Part shown: in pieces, positions 9,229 through 17,729 of the stretch | Layout of the letters: each line of letters opens with the position of its first letter | How positions within the stretch are numbered: the first letter of the stretch is position 1 | Assembly (NCBI RefSeq): GCF_028435365.1 | Contig: NZ_JAGTJJ010000038.1 | Location: 1-64,000 of the forward strand | Length of the DNA: 64,000 bases | Reading direction: 5' to 3' | From: Polyangium jinanense | GTDB taxonomy: Bacteria; Myxococcota; Polyangia; Polyangiales; Polyangiaceae | Position numbers and translations under genes: made by a program | The notes under the pieces: generated by a model | Told to the model about the DNA's origin: nothing | The model's input: only the letters and a program-made list of their open reading frames with translations | Databases searched by the model: none

Positions 9229-10290
9229 ATGCGCCTTCTCGCTCGCTTCGTTTCTCGAAAAAGTGCTGGCCTCGTCGTGTCCACGCTCGCGCTCGTCGTC
9301 GCGCCGGGACAGGCGGGGATCGCGGCGGCGCAAGCCGAGGAGCGCGCGGTCACGACGGAGGATCGCGCAGCCGCCACGCGCGCATTCGAGGAGGGCGAAC
9401 GCGCGTATCGAGCCGGTGATTTTTCAAGAGCAGCCGAACGTTTCGAGGAGGCGTACCAAAAAGCCCCGCACCCGGCGCCGCTCTGGAACGCGGCGAGGTC
9501 GTGGGACAAGGCCGGCGAGGTCGCGCGCGCGGCGAACGCATACGCGCGGTATCTGCGCGAGGCGCCGGAACGCGCGCCGGATCGCGACGCGGCAGGCAAG
9601 GCGCTCGCCGAGCTCGCGACGAAGCTCGGGCGAATCGAGGTGTTCGCGCCCGAGGCCGAGGAGGTGCGGGTCGATGATCAGCCGCTCGAAGGGACGAGCG
9701 TGTACGTGCACCCCGGGACGCACGTGATCAAAGGTCGCGTGCGTGGGGTCTCGGTGCAGCGGACGGAGGCGCTCGAAGCGGGTGGCGTGCGCAGCGTGGC
9801 GCTCGTCGCGGAGAATATCGGTTCGGCGCCGAAGGAATCGCCGAAGGAGCCGCCGCGTCCGATCGCGAAAGCGCCGCGCCCGCCGGCCACGATCACGACG
9901 GCGCCGCGCGAAGGCAAACCCTGGCTCGTGCCGGCGCTCGTCGCGAGCGGGGCCGCGACGCTCGTGAGCACGGGGCTCATGGTGTGGTCGGGGGTCGATA
10001 CGTTGAGCGCGCGATCGGATTTCGACGCGGCGCCGTCCTGGGACAAACTCGACGAAGGTCGGGACAAACAGTTCCGCACGAACGTGCTGATCGGTGTATC
10101 GCTCGGCCTCGGCGCGATCACGGGCGTACTCGGATCGATCTGGCTCGCGGGCCAGCGCGGCAAGGATGTGAAGGTGGGGTTTGGAGCGAAGGACGCCGTC
10201 AGGCGATCCGAAGCCCCAAGCGTCGAACTGAAGATCACGCCGCCCGTGCTCGGAGGCCCGGCGTTCGTCGGGGCCACGGGGAGTTTTTGA
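9229..10290 (+). CDS. TPR/PEGA-type membrane protein, kinase partner
   Basis: 353 aa starting at ATG 9229; the earlier open frame overlaps the divergent lipoprotein gene and lacks a signal sequence. Signal peptide 1-35; TPR-like repeats at about 45-115 (RAFEEGERAYRAGDFSRAAE); a PEGA-like beta segment at about 135-200; a Pro-rich linker; two hydrophobic segments at about 233-250 and 283-303. The last 60 residues include a stretch encoded by copy 2 of the 55-bp hairpin repeat. The following kinase starts directly after its stop. Family layout matches the 3530-4366 protein; role as kinase partner is inference. Confidence 0.82.
   Translation: MRLLARFVSRKSAGLVVSTLALVVAPGQAGIAAAQAEERAVTTEDRAAATRAFEEGERAYRAGDFSRAAERFEEAYQKAPHPAPLWNAARSWDKAGEVARAANAYARYLREAPERAPDRDAAGKALAELATKLGRIEVFAPEAEEVRVDDQPLEGTSVYVHPGTHVIKGRVRGVSVQRTEALEAGGVRSVALVAENIGSAPKESPKEPPRPIAKAPRPPATITTAPREGKPWLVPALVASGAATLVSTGLMVWSGVDTLSARSDFDAAPSWDKLDEGRDKQFRTNVLIGVSLGLGAITGVLGSIWLAGQRGKDVKVGFGAKDAVRRSEAPSVELKITPPVLGGPAFVGATGSF
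10174..10228 (+). repeat. 55-bp hairpin repeat, copy 2 (inside a coding sequence)
   Basis: Second copy of the element at 8272-8326, here inside the TPR/PEGA gene, in frame, encoding about 18 residues (GFGAKDAVRRSEAPSVE). The outer-stem and inner-stem changes at positions 9/45 and 20/34 of the element are compensatory relative to copy 1. One outer pair is lost (A opposite C). Confidence 0.72.
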
Positions 10291-11631
10291 ATGGCGCGAT
10301 CGATCGAGCGGATCGGTCCGTACGAGGGGATCGCCGAGCTCGCGTCCGGCGGCATGGCGACGACGTACCTCGCGCGAAAGACGGGCGAGGTCGGCTTCGA
10401 GCGGCTCGTCGTGCTGAAGCGCGTGCATCCGCATCTGCTGAAGGAGCCGAACCTGAGGGACATGCTGGCCGACGAGGCGCGCGTGGCGGCGTCTATGCGG
10501 CATCCGAACGTGGTGCCGGTCGAGGACGTGGTCGACGCGTCGGGCGAGCTTTGCCTGGTGATGCCGTACGTCGAGTCGCTCTCGCTCGGCGCGCTGCTCG
10601 ACGCGGCCCGGCGCGGAGGCGAGCGGCTGCCGCCCGCGGTGGCGAGCCGGATCCTGCTCGACGTGCTCGCCGGCCTCGACGCGGCGCACGAGGCGAAGGA
10701 TCTGCGCGGCGAGCCACTCGAGATCGTGCACCGCGACGTGAGCCCGCGAAACGTGCTCGTCGGCACGGATGGGCAAGCACGGCTCATCGATTTCGGCGTG
10801 GCCAAAGCGGCGCGGCGAATCACGCAGACGAAGAGCGGGATCATGAAGGGGACGATCGCGTACATGGCGCCGGAGCAGCTCCGGCGTCGCGAGCTCGATC
10901 GGCGCGCGGACGTGTTCGCCGCAGGCGTGGTGCTCTACGAGGCGATCACGGGCGAGCGGCTCTTCGATGGGCGAGACGAGGCGGACGTGTTGATCGGCGT
11001 GCTCGCGGACGAGATTCCGCGGCTGTCGGAGACGGCGCTCGGCCTTTCGCCCGCGGTCGACGAGGTGCTCGAAGCGGCGCTTTGCCGCGATCCCGAGGAG
11101 CGCTTCGCGTCGGCCGCGGCGTTCGCGGAGGCGCTCGAACGCGCGCTCCCGCCGGCACCCGCGCGCGAGGTTGCGGCGATCCTCGCGCGGCTCGGAGCGG
11201 CGGAGATCGAACGGCGGCGGGAGGCGGTGCGGGTTTTTCTGGACCAACCGAGGATCGAAGGGGCCATGGAGAACGCGCCGCGGCGGCGATCGTCGTCGCG
11301 GGCGATCGTGGTGCTCGCTTCGGCGGCGGCACTCGCGGGAGGCGGTTTCCTCGCGGCTTCCGCGATGCGACGGGCGGCGCCGAGCCCGACGCGGGCGAAC
11401 GCGGGCGTGGAGGCGCGCGTGGCGTGGGCGCGGGAGGTCGTGGTTGTCTCGACGAACACGGCGCTCACGGAGGCGCCGGGCGGGAGCGGGGCGGCGGCCG
11501 CGCCTTCGGCCGAGGCGAGGCCGGCGGCGGGCGCTGCGACCGGTTCGGCGCGGCCGAAGGCGCCCGCGTCGCGATGGGATCTGCACGCGAATCCGTATCG
11601 GGCGGGGGAGATCGGCGACAATCGCCGTTGA
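10291..11631 (+). CDS. Ser/Thr protein kinase, membrane-anchored
   Basis: 446 aa, start directly after the previous stop (TGAATG). Seen: glycine loop ELASGGMATTY (16-26), K43 in VVLKRV, catalytic loop HRDVSPRN (about 148-155), DFGVAK (about 167-172), YMAPEQ. All catalytic residues are present, so it should be active. A hydrophobic segment at about 337-357 is followed by an Ala/Pro-rich tail of some 90 residues that would be extracytoplasmic. Second gene of a tightly packed trio with the TPR/PEGA protein and a lipoprotein, mirroring 2052-5712 with a different gene order. Substrate unknown. Confidence 0.93.
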   Translation: MARSIERIGPYEGIAELASGGMATTYLARKTGEVGFERLVVLKRVHPHLLKEPNLRDMLADEARVAASMRHPNVVPVEDVVDASGELCLVMPYVESLSLGALLDAARRGGERLPPAVASRILLDVLAGLDAAHEAKDLRGEPLEIVHRDVSPRNVLVGTDGQARLIDFGVAKAARRITQTKSGIMKGTIAYMAPEQLRRRELDRRADVFAAGVVLYEAITGERLFDGRDEADVLIGVLADEIPRLSETALGLSPAVDEVLEAALCRDPEERFASAAAFAEALERALPPAPAREVAAILARLGAAEIERRREAVRVFLDQPRIEGAMENAPRRRSSSRAIVVLASAAALAGGGFLAASAMRRAAPSPTRANAGVEARVAWAREVVVVSTNTALTEAPGGSGAAAAPSAEARPAAGAATGSARPKAPASRWDLHANPYRAGEIGDNRR

Positions 11632-12620
11632 TGCGTGGAAAACTTTTCGCTTGGCTCCTCCTCGGGCTCCTCGGATGTACCGTGTTCGATGGGCTCACGG
11701 TGCCCCCGGAAGCGAACGCGCTGCCCGGTTACCTCTCGATCGAGGAGGGCGCGCGGGCGTGTAGCCTGGTCTTTCGTTGTCCGAGGCTCTCCGAGGCCAT
11801 CGCGCGGTCGATCGGTGTGCCTGCAAGCGCGACGCGGTTCTCGACGTGCCTCGGGTGGCTTTCGGGCCCGCTTCCGCCGAGCCGATTCGGGCTCTCCGCG
11901 CAGGCGAGCCTGCTCGGCTGCGTGAGCGAGGCCGGGGGATGCGAGGAGGCGCTCGCGTGCGCCTTCGTCGAGCCGCTGGGCGAGGACGATACGCGGTGCG
12001 TGGGCGTGGCGGGCGACGCGTGCGCGTCCGCGGGGATGCTCGTCGATTGCACGAGCCGGTACGCCGAGCGTTGCGTGACGCCGCACTGGGGCGCCGGAAG
12101 CGAGTGCAGGCTCGGGCTCGGGAGCGAGGGGCGATGCGCGCTGAGCGGGTGCCTGCCCGAGACCGCGGCGCCGCCGCGCTGCACGTCGGGGGTTTACGTG
12201 CGGTGTGATCCGGCGACGAACCTGAAGGTCGCGAAGGATTGCAATACGGTGGGGCTCACCTGCCCGGAAGGCGCCGAGGGCGCGGACGCGCAATGCGCGA
12301 CCGAGGACGGGGTGTTTCCGTGCGACGAGCCGGGCGCGACGTCATGCGCGCCAAAGGAGGCGCGGGTGCGCGTCTGCGACGGCTCGCTCGCCTCGGAGTT
12401 CGATTGCGCGGCGATGGGCGCCGCGTGCATCGCGGAGGACGGGGGCGCGCGGTGCGCGCGGTCCGGGGAGGCGTGCTCGCCGCTCGATCCCGGGATCGAC
12501 GAATGCAATGGGACGACGATCTCGGTCTGCGTGGCTGGATCGAGGGTCACGCTCGATTGCGCGACCCTCGGGCTCTCGTGCGTGCCGCCGGACGGGACGT
12601 CGAGCGGGCGTTGTGGATAG
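11631..12620 (+). CDS. Cysteine-rich lipoprotein
   Basis: 329 aa, ATG 11631 sharing its A with the kinase stop codon (TGATG), so coupled. Lipoprotein signal ends LLGLLGC (C16). The mature part carries about 30 Cys arranged in short disulfide-bonded-looking repeats (for example RCDPATNLKVAKDCNTVGLTC and similar), as is common in myxobacterial surface proteins. No enzyme motif. Being the last gene of a kinase operon, it may report envelope state to the kinase or be regulated with it (inference). Confidence 0.8.
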   Translation: MRGKLFAWLLLGLLGCTVFDGLTVPPEANALPGYLSIEEGARACSLVFRCPRLSEAIARSIGVPASATRFSTCLGWLSGPLPPSRFGLSAQASLLGCVSEAGGCEEALACAFVEPLGEDDTRCVGVAGDACASAGMLVDCTSRYAERCVTPHWGAGSECRLGLGSEGRCALSGCLPETAAPPRCTSGVYVRCDPATNLKVAKDCNTVGLTCPEGAEGADAQCATEDGVFPCDEPGATSCAPKEARVRVCDGSLASEFDCAAMGAACIAEDGGARCARSGEACSPLDPGIDECNGTTISVCVAGSRVTLDCATLGLSCVPPDGTSSGRCG

Positions 12621-13484
12621 TCAAGGAATACGGAGAATGGCGGCGGCGCGGACGCGGGCCTCGTAGGTGACGAATTCGTCGAGCAGGCGCGAGGCATCGC
12701 CGCGGCCGATGAGGTTGGGGGAGAGAATTTCGAGCGCCCTGAGGCGCGAATCATCGAATGCGAGGCGCGCGATCAGATCGTGCGCTTGCCCGACGGTGAC
12801 GGCGCGATTCCCGAAGACCTCGGCCAGGAACGCGAGGCGGCTGCGTTCGTCTTGCAAGGCCTCCATGTCGGCGATCGTGGTACGGAACTGGATGGCCGAG
12901 AGGGGCCGTTCGAGCTCGAACGCGGGCGGCGGATACGCGTTGTGCGAGGGCGGCGGCGGGACACGCTCGACGATCGGGGAGCCGTGGCGGTCGAGGGAGA
13001 GGGCCACGACGCCGGGCGTGGCCTGGACATGGCCCTGCCAAACCCTCCGGTCGCCGCGGGTCATGACGACGCCGTAGGCGCGCCCCTCGGGGACGAACAT
13101 GACGCCGGGGCGCCCCTCGATCGAGCCGATGAGGGTGTTGCCGTCGTAGATCCAGGCGATCCCGCCGTAGGCCGGCGCGATGCGGAGCTCGGTGTAGCGG
13201 GGGTAGACGTTCGCGTAACGCCGCGGGGTGGGGGCGGGGCCATATTGCGGGCGCGGGATCGATCGAGGGCCGTAAGGCCGCTCCGCCGGGGGTGCCGTCT
13301 GGACTTGCGGCGGCATCTGGACGGGCGTCTGCCATTGCGCTTGCATCTGCGCAGGCGTCCTCATCTGGACCTTTCCGAAGAACGACGCATCGAGCGACGC
13401 GTCGATCCCGCCGTCCGCTCGCGCCTCCATCACAGGCCCGAGCAGAGGGGCGCAAAAAGCCAGGATCGTCGCGTACTTCTTCAT
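12621..13484 (-). CDS. Secreted protein with DUF4476-like C-terminal domain
   Basis: 287 aa from the ATG at 13484, which has GGAGG eight bases upstream. Signal peptide 1-24; a Gln/Pro-rich low-complexity segment (about 40-80); a beta-rich domain around 100-180 (IAWIYDGNTLIGSIEGRPG); and a helical C-terminus of about 90 residues (FRTTIADMEALQDERSRLAF, then a Q-AHDLI and FDDSRLRALEIL pattern) that resembles DUF4476. DUF4476 has no known activity. Convergent with the preceding lipoprotein gene, their stops adjoining at 12620/12621. Confidence 0.75.
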   Translation of the reverse strand: MKKYATILAFCAPLLGPVMEARADGGIDASLDASFFGKVQMRTPAQMQAQWQTPVQMPPQVQTAPPAERPYGPRSIPRPQYGPAPTPRRYANVYPRYTELRIAPAYGGIAWIYDGNTLIGSIEGRPGVMFVPEGRAYGVVMTRGDRRVWQGHVQATPGVVALSLDRHGSPIVERVPPPPSHNAYPPPAFELERPLSAIQFRTTIADMEALQDERSRLAFLAEVFGNRAVTVGQAHDLIARLAFDDSRLRALEILSPNLIGRGDASRLLDEFVTYEARVRAAAILRIP

Positions 13485-13651
13485 TTCGAACCTCCACGCA
13501 GCCATCACGTCGGCAGCGATTCTTCGACGCGACGCAGCGCGGACGATTCACGCTCGGCAGGACGATTTCGACGTGGACACGCGGATCGTCTGGCGGGAAA
13601 AACGAGACCGAATCGAAAACGCGGAGAGGATGGAGAACGGCCGGGCGGGAT

Positions 13652-14521
13652 CTACCGGGGAGGCCTTTGGGGTTGGTCCGCGATATCCACGGGCGGCTTG
13701 GGGATCGAGGGGCTCAGGCGCTCGATGTTTTTCATGACCTCTTTCGGGCTGGCAGGCTGGACGACCTGTTTGTCTTGTCGTTTCTGAGGCCATCCGTCGG
13801 CGCGGCACCAGTCGTAGTCGATCTCCATGCGAGAGCCGTCGCTGAGCTCGATCTTGGTAATGACGGTCGATTTGCAGGTGTTGACCGTGGCCGCGGCCTC
13901 GAACGAGGGCGCGCCGCCCCCGATGAGCTCGCTCTTCGAGATGTAGAAGACCGGATTCAGCTCGTACACCACGCGCTTGATCGAGTCCTTCTGTGCTTCG
14001 GGGACGTCGAGCGAGAGCAGGACGTCGAAGAGCGTGCCGCCGTGCGTGTCCGGGCGCTGCACGACCTTCGCGCGCGGCGTCGGGCGCAATCCCTCGGGGA
14101 CCTTGCCTTCTTCGGCCAGCACGACGCTCTCGGGGGCCTCGGCGGCGGGGGGCGCCCCTGCCGCCGCCCCGGCGGTGGCGGGGGGCGCTGCTGTCCGCTG
14201 GCTGCGCAGGTATGCTTCGAGGTCCTTTTTCCGATCCTCGAGGCGGCGTGTCTCGTCTTCGAGCTTCTTCCGCGATTTCTCGACCGCGTCGAGCTTGGCC
14301 TGCCCCTCGTTGAGCCTCTGATCGAGCTCGTCCTTGGCCCTCCGCGTGTCGTAGATCTCCACGTTCTTCCGAGAAATGTCGATTGCGAAGTAAACGACGA
14401 TGAGCGCCGTCAGGAGGACCGGGACGAGCGTCACGAGCATGCTCCTCTGACGCTGCGAGCGCGCGCGCTCCTCGAGCGCCGAGAGCTCTGCTTCCAACCT
14501 TTCTTTTTCATCCATGGTCAT
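13652..14521 (-). CDS. Membrane protein with coiled coil and C-terminal beta domain
   Basis: 289 aa. A short cytoplasmic N-terminus, one membrane segment at about 28-49 (MLVTLVPVLLTALIVVYFAI), a charged coiled coil at about 55-105, an Ala/Pro linker, then a beta-rich domain (about 160-245). The stretch IKRVVYELNPVFY is reminiscent of pYEATS domains, but I would not insist. The ribosome binding site GAAGGG overlaps the stop codon of the upstream phosphoesterase gene, so the two are probably coupled and may work together at the membrane. Confidence 0.72.
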   Translation of the reverse strand: MTMDEKERLEAELSALEERARSQRQRSMLVTLVPVLLTALIVVYFAIDISRKNVEIYDTRRAKDELDQRLNEGQAKLDAVEKSRKKLEDETRRLEDRKKDLEAYLRSQRTAAPPATAGAAAGAPPAAEAPESVVLAEEGKVPEGLRPTPRAKVVQRPDTHGGTLFDVLLSLDVPEAQKDSIKRVVYELNPVFYISKSELIGGGAPSFEAAATVNTCKSTVITKIELSDGSRMEIDYDWCRADGWPQKRQDKQVVQPASPKEVMKNIERLSPSIPKPPVDIADQPQRPPR

Positions 14522-14531
14522 GGCTCGCCCT

Positions 14532-15941
14532 TCAAATGAGCCGGTGGAATCGCTCGTCGAGCACCCGCACGAGCTCGTCGTCGCGGTGCGACGCGCAACG
14601 CTGATAGCCGTCTTTCAAAAAATGGAGCCTGTCGATCGCCTCGCGATACGACGCGAGCCGCATCGGCAATCCGATCGAGCCCGCGAAGAGGAGCGCGAAG
14701 CCGCCCGATACGGAGAGGACCGGGGGCAGCGTGCGGTAGAGGTAGGCCGCGAGGGCCATGCCGAGGACGACGGCGGCGCCGACGCTCACGAGCTGCACGC
14801 GGAGCGTGGTGCGGTGCGAGTCGATCGCGCGTTCGAGGTGCTGGATCTTGACGGCGATGCGGCCCTTGCGGGTGAGGCTCGGCGGCGAGGGCTCCTCGGG
14901 CGGAGGTGTCTTCGGCAAGGGCTCGGGCCGCGCGCCCGAGGAGACGGCCGCATCCGCAGGGCCGAACCGAAGGGCCTGGGTGTCCTCGCCGCGGCCCGCG
15001 TCGGCCCATTCCATGGTTTGCGGGTCGTATTCACGGCGAATGCGGCGCCCGCGGGTCGGGCCCTCGACGACGAGGATCTGGTAAGCAATGGGGAGCGCCC
15101 ATTCCTTGCGGCCATACTCGGCGACGCCCGCGCTCGCGCAGGCGGCGATGGCGAGGAACCAGCCGTCGAGCTCGCGTACGTCGTGCCAATCGACGTGCTG
15201 GTGGCCGTGGAGCGCGAGCTGGAATCGCTCACGCGCAAGCCAGCGCCGCATGCCGCCCGCGTCGGTCATGACGCTGTAATCGGTGCGTCCCACGCCCGCG
15301 GGGCTCTCCAGGTGGTGATGGACGACCGCGATCCGAAAGTGGCCCTTGCTCCGCGTGCGCCGAAGGAGCCCGTCCGCATGGTCGCGCTGGCCAATGCCCA
15401 CGGACCCGTGCTCCTTCTGCGCGCTCGCTTCGAGCTCCTCGCAGGAGTTGAACGCGACGACCTCGACGTCGAGGTCCTCGAAGACGTGGTGATCGACGCG
15501 CTTGTGCGGCGGCGTGCCTGCCGCGAAGGGCGGGCGCGTATCGCCATAGAGGGCGCCGCGGATGCGATCGTACAGGGCGTAACGGTCCGCGGGATCACCG
15601 CCGCGCAGGACGTCGTGGTTTCCCGGGGCGATCACGATTCGCGCGGCAGGGAGGCCGAGGCCCTCGGCGAGGGTCTTCAGGAACGTGACGACGGGCTCGA
15701 TGCCGGTCTCGCTGCCGCGGTCGAGGAGATCGCCCGAGACGACGACGAGGTCGGGCGTGAGGCCTTCGTTGCGCAGGTCGTAGAGCAGGCTGCCGAGGAG
15801 CCCGCGGCGGTTGTGGGGCGCGACGGCGAGCTCGGTGGCCTCGGTGTTCCAGTAGTGTCCACGCGCCTCGGGCGCGCAGAAATGCAGGTCCGAGATGTGG
15901 AGCACGCAGAGCCTCGGCCCACCCGACGGCATGATGCCCAT
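14532..15941 (-). CDS. Calcineurin-like metallophosphoesterase with C-terminal membrane segments
   Basis: About 469 aa from ATG 15941 (an in-frame ATG at 15968 is also possible). All five metal-binding blocks of the family are visible: SDLHF, GDLLDRG, GNHD, VVHHH and GHQHVDWH. The N-terminal two-thirds is the enzyme. A Pro-rich linker and a basic stretch follow, then two hydrophobic segments near the C-terminus (about 395-410 and 415-432) that anchor it, leaving the enzyme probably in the cytoplasm. The substrate (nucleotide, lipid or protein phosphate) cannot be told from sequence. Coupled to the coiled-coil membrane protein gene downstream. Confidence 0.88.
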   Translation of the reverse strand: MGIMPSGGPRLCVLHISDLHFCAPEARGHYWNTEATELAVAPHNRRGLLGSLLYDLRNEGLTPDLVVVSGDLLDRGSETGIEPVVTFLKTLAEGLGLPAARIVIAPGNHDVLRGGDPADRYALYDRIRGALYGDTRPPFAAGTPPHKRVDHHVFEDLDVEVVAFNSCEELEASAQKEHGSVGIGQRDHADGLLRRTRSKGHFRIAVVHHHLESPAGVGRTDYSVMTDAGGMRRWLARERFQLALHGHQHVDWHDVRELDGWFLAIAACASAGVAEYGRKEWALPIAYQILVVEGPTRGRRIRREYDPQTMEWADAGRGEDTQALRFGPADAAVSSGARPEPLPKTPPPEEPSPPSLTRKGRIAVKIQHLERAIDSHRTTLRVQLVSVGAAVVLGMALAAYLYRTLPPVLSVSGGFALLFAGSIGLPMRLASYREAIDRLHFLKDGYQRCASHRDDELVRVLDERFHRLI

Positions 15942-15983
15942 GAAACGCGGGCGGCGGGCGGACGTCAAGGCCCCCCGCCCTGC

Positions 15984-16973
15984 TCAATCCGCGCAGCAGA
16001 GCACGCCGCCGCCCTCGGGGCCGAGCTTGACGACGGCGTGCGCCTCGTCGTACCCGTCATTGGGTCCGCCGCACCACCACGGACCGCCGATCGCGCTGCA
16101 CACGTTGCCCGAGGTCATGGTGAGCACCCCGCAGTTGCCGTCGTTGGGAATGCCGAGTGTGCCGCAGCCGAAGAGGTCGTTCGCCGTGACGTCGCTCGGC
16201 GCGCAGTCCGCGACGCAACTTGCGGCCGTGCAGATGTTCGGATCGGTCTCGGTGCCGAGGGCGCATATCGCGCAGCCGGTCGAGCCCTGCCGTGTCGCAA
16301 AGAAGAGGTTCGGTTCGAGGCCCACGCCGGCGCAGCCCCCGGGCGCGTGGGCGGCGGCGTCGTCCGCCCCCTTGCAGACGTGGAAGCCCGGCGCGCAGAG
16401 ATCTTCCGCGCGGCAGCCCTTGCCGGCCGGGTTCGCGCTCGTGTTCCCGGCGATGCGGTTGCACTCCGGGTCGAACGTATAGATCACGCCTGGGCGGTCC
16501 CATCCGCCGGAGCAGCCCGCGATTTGCGGAAATTGTTGCTCGTCGACGAACCCCTCGCGCGTGCCGTCGCTGCAGCCGTTCAGCTTGGCGCAGGCGTCGT
16601 CGATGATGCCATTGCAATCCTCGTCGATGCCGTTGCCGCAAATCTCGGGTTGCGGGGCCACGTCCGAGGCGCACGCGAGGGCGCCTCCGGTGCAGACGAC
16701 GGTGCCGTCCTTGCAGATGCCGGGCAGATCCGTGATGCAATCGGCGCCCGCGTTCTGGCTGTCCTCGTCGATCTGACCGTCGCAATCGTCGTCGACGCCG
16801 TTGCAGAGCTCCACGGTGCAGACGGGAGGCCCGCCGCCCGTGGCGCCCGTGCCGCCGCCCGTGCCGCCGCCGCCGCCGCTCCCGAGATCGAACTCCGCGG
16901 GATCGGAGCGGGCGCCGCAGGCGAGGAGCAGGGCGGGCACGGCGACGACTGTGACGAAGAGGGACACGCGCAT
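15984..16973 (-). CDS. Lipoprotein with MopE-type metal-binding motifs
   Basis: 329 aa from ATG 16973, chosen because it starts a lipoprotein signal ending ALLLAC (C19); the open frame extends much further but into the divergent gene. A Gly-rich spacer follows, then two MopE-like motifs, CNGVDDDCDGQIDE and CGNGIDEDCNGIIDD, which in this family bind calcium. The rest is Cys-rich (about 20 more Cys) with no recognised domain. Surface-exposed anchored protein; function unknown. Confidence 0.82.
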   Translation of the reverse strand: MRVSLFVTVVAVPALLLACGARSDPAEFDLGSGGGGGTGGGTGATGGGPPVCTVELCNGVDDDCDGQIDEDSQNAGADCITDLPGICKDGTVVCTGGALACASDVAPQPEICGNGIDEDCNGIIDDACAKLNGCSDGTREGFVDEQQFPQIAGCSGGWDRPGVIYTFDPECNRIAGNTSANPAGKGCRAEDLCAPGFHVCKGADDAAAHAPGGCAGVGLEPNLFFATRQGSTGCAICALGTETDPNICTAASCVADCAPSDVTANDLFGCGTLGIPNDGNCGVLTMTSGNVCSAIGGPWWCGGPNDGYDEAHAVVKLGPEGGGVLCCAD

Positions 16974-17078
16974 GGGGAAGGCTTGCAGGATGCCTGGATC
17001 GTGGGGGGGCCGCAAGAATGCGGGAACCTGGCGCGCGCGGCGGTGTCCACGATCGAGCCGCTCGCCCGAGGCCCACGC

Positions 17079-17705
17079 ATGGACACCCCGCCGCCCCTCC
17101 CCCCCGTGAAGCCGTTCGTCCCCGTGCTCTGCCACGGCTTTTCCTTGGCCGCGCACGTGCTGCTGCTCGGCGGCGCGGCGTTCTTCGGGCCGAGGAATTC
17201 GTACACCGAGACGCGGATCGAGGAGCACGTCCCGCAGACGCGCATGCTGCTCGTGACCGCGGCGCCGGGGGAGACGGTAACGGAGGAGCGAGGCGGCGAG
17301 CGCAAGGTGAGCGGGCCTTGCGACGAGGGCACGATGGAGGCGGTGCGGGAGGATGCTGCGCCCGCAGCGTCCGCCGGGGAGCGCGCCGAGGCAGTCAAAA
17401 CGGATCTGTTCGGAGACAATCTGCCGGCGGATATGTACGATCCCTACGCGGACACTCCGGGGATCACCCCGTCGAGCTGGTTCGGCGGAATCGGCGGCGG
17501 CACGGGAGGGAAATGGGACCACGTGAAGGTCGACCGCGGCAATCGTCTCGATCCAGCGCCGCCGGCCCAGCGTCGCGAGCGCGGGGAGGAGGCGGCCACG
17601 AGCCCCGCGGGCGAGCCGCCCAAAACGCGGTTTTGCCCGCCCTCGAAGCACGGCGAGAATGTGGTCTTCTGTCGCGCCACCCTCGCGACCGCGAAGACGC
17701 GCTGA
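17079..17705 (+). CDS. Hypothetical membrane-anchored protein
   Basis: 208 aa from ATG 17079, divergent from the MopE-motif lipoprotein gene with a 105-base gap. A Pro-rich start, one hydrophobic segment at about 19-36 (FSLAAHVLLLGGAAFFG), then a polar, charged mature part with a Gly-rich patch (WFGGIGGGTGGKW, about 138-150) and three Cys near the C-terminus. The layout (short cytoplasmic tail, single membrane span, long periplasmic tail) is TonB-like in outline only; no TonB motif is seen. Function unknown. Confidence 0.6.
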   Translation: MDTPPPLPPVKPFVPVLCHGFSLAAHVLLLGGAAFFGPRNSYTETRIEEHVPQTRMLLVTAAPGETVTEERGGERKVSGPCDEGTMEAVREDAAPAASAGERAEAVKTDLFGDNLPADMYDPYADTPGITPSSWFGGIGGGTGGKWDHVKVDRGNRLDPAPPAQRRERGEEAATSPAGEPPKTRFCPPSKHGENVVFCRATLATAKTR

Positions 17706-17729
17706 GGCATCACGGATGCACGGAGACGT

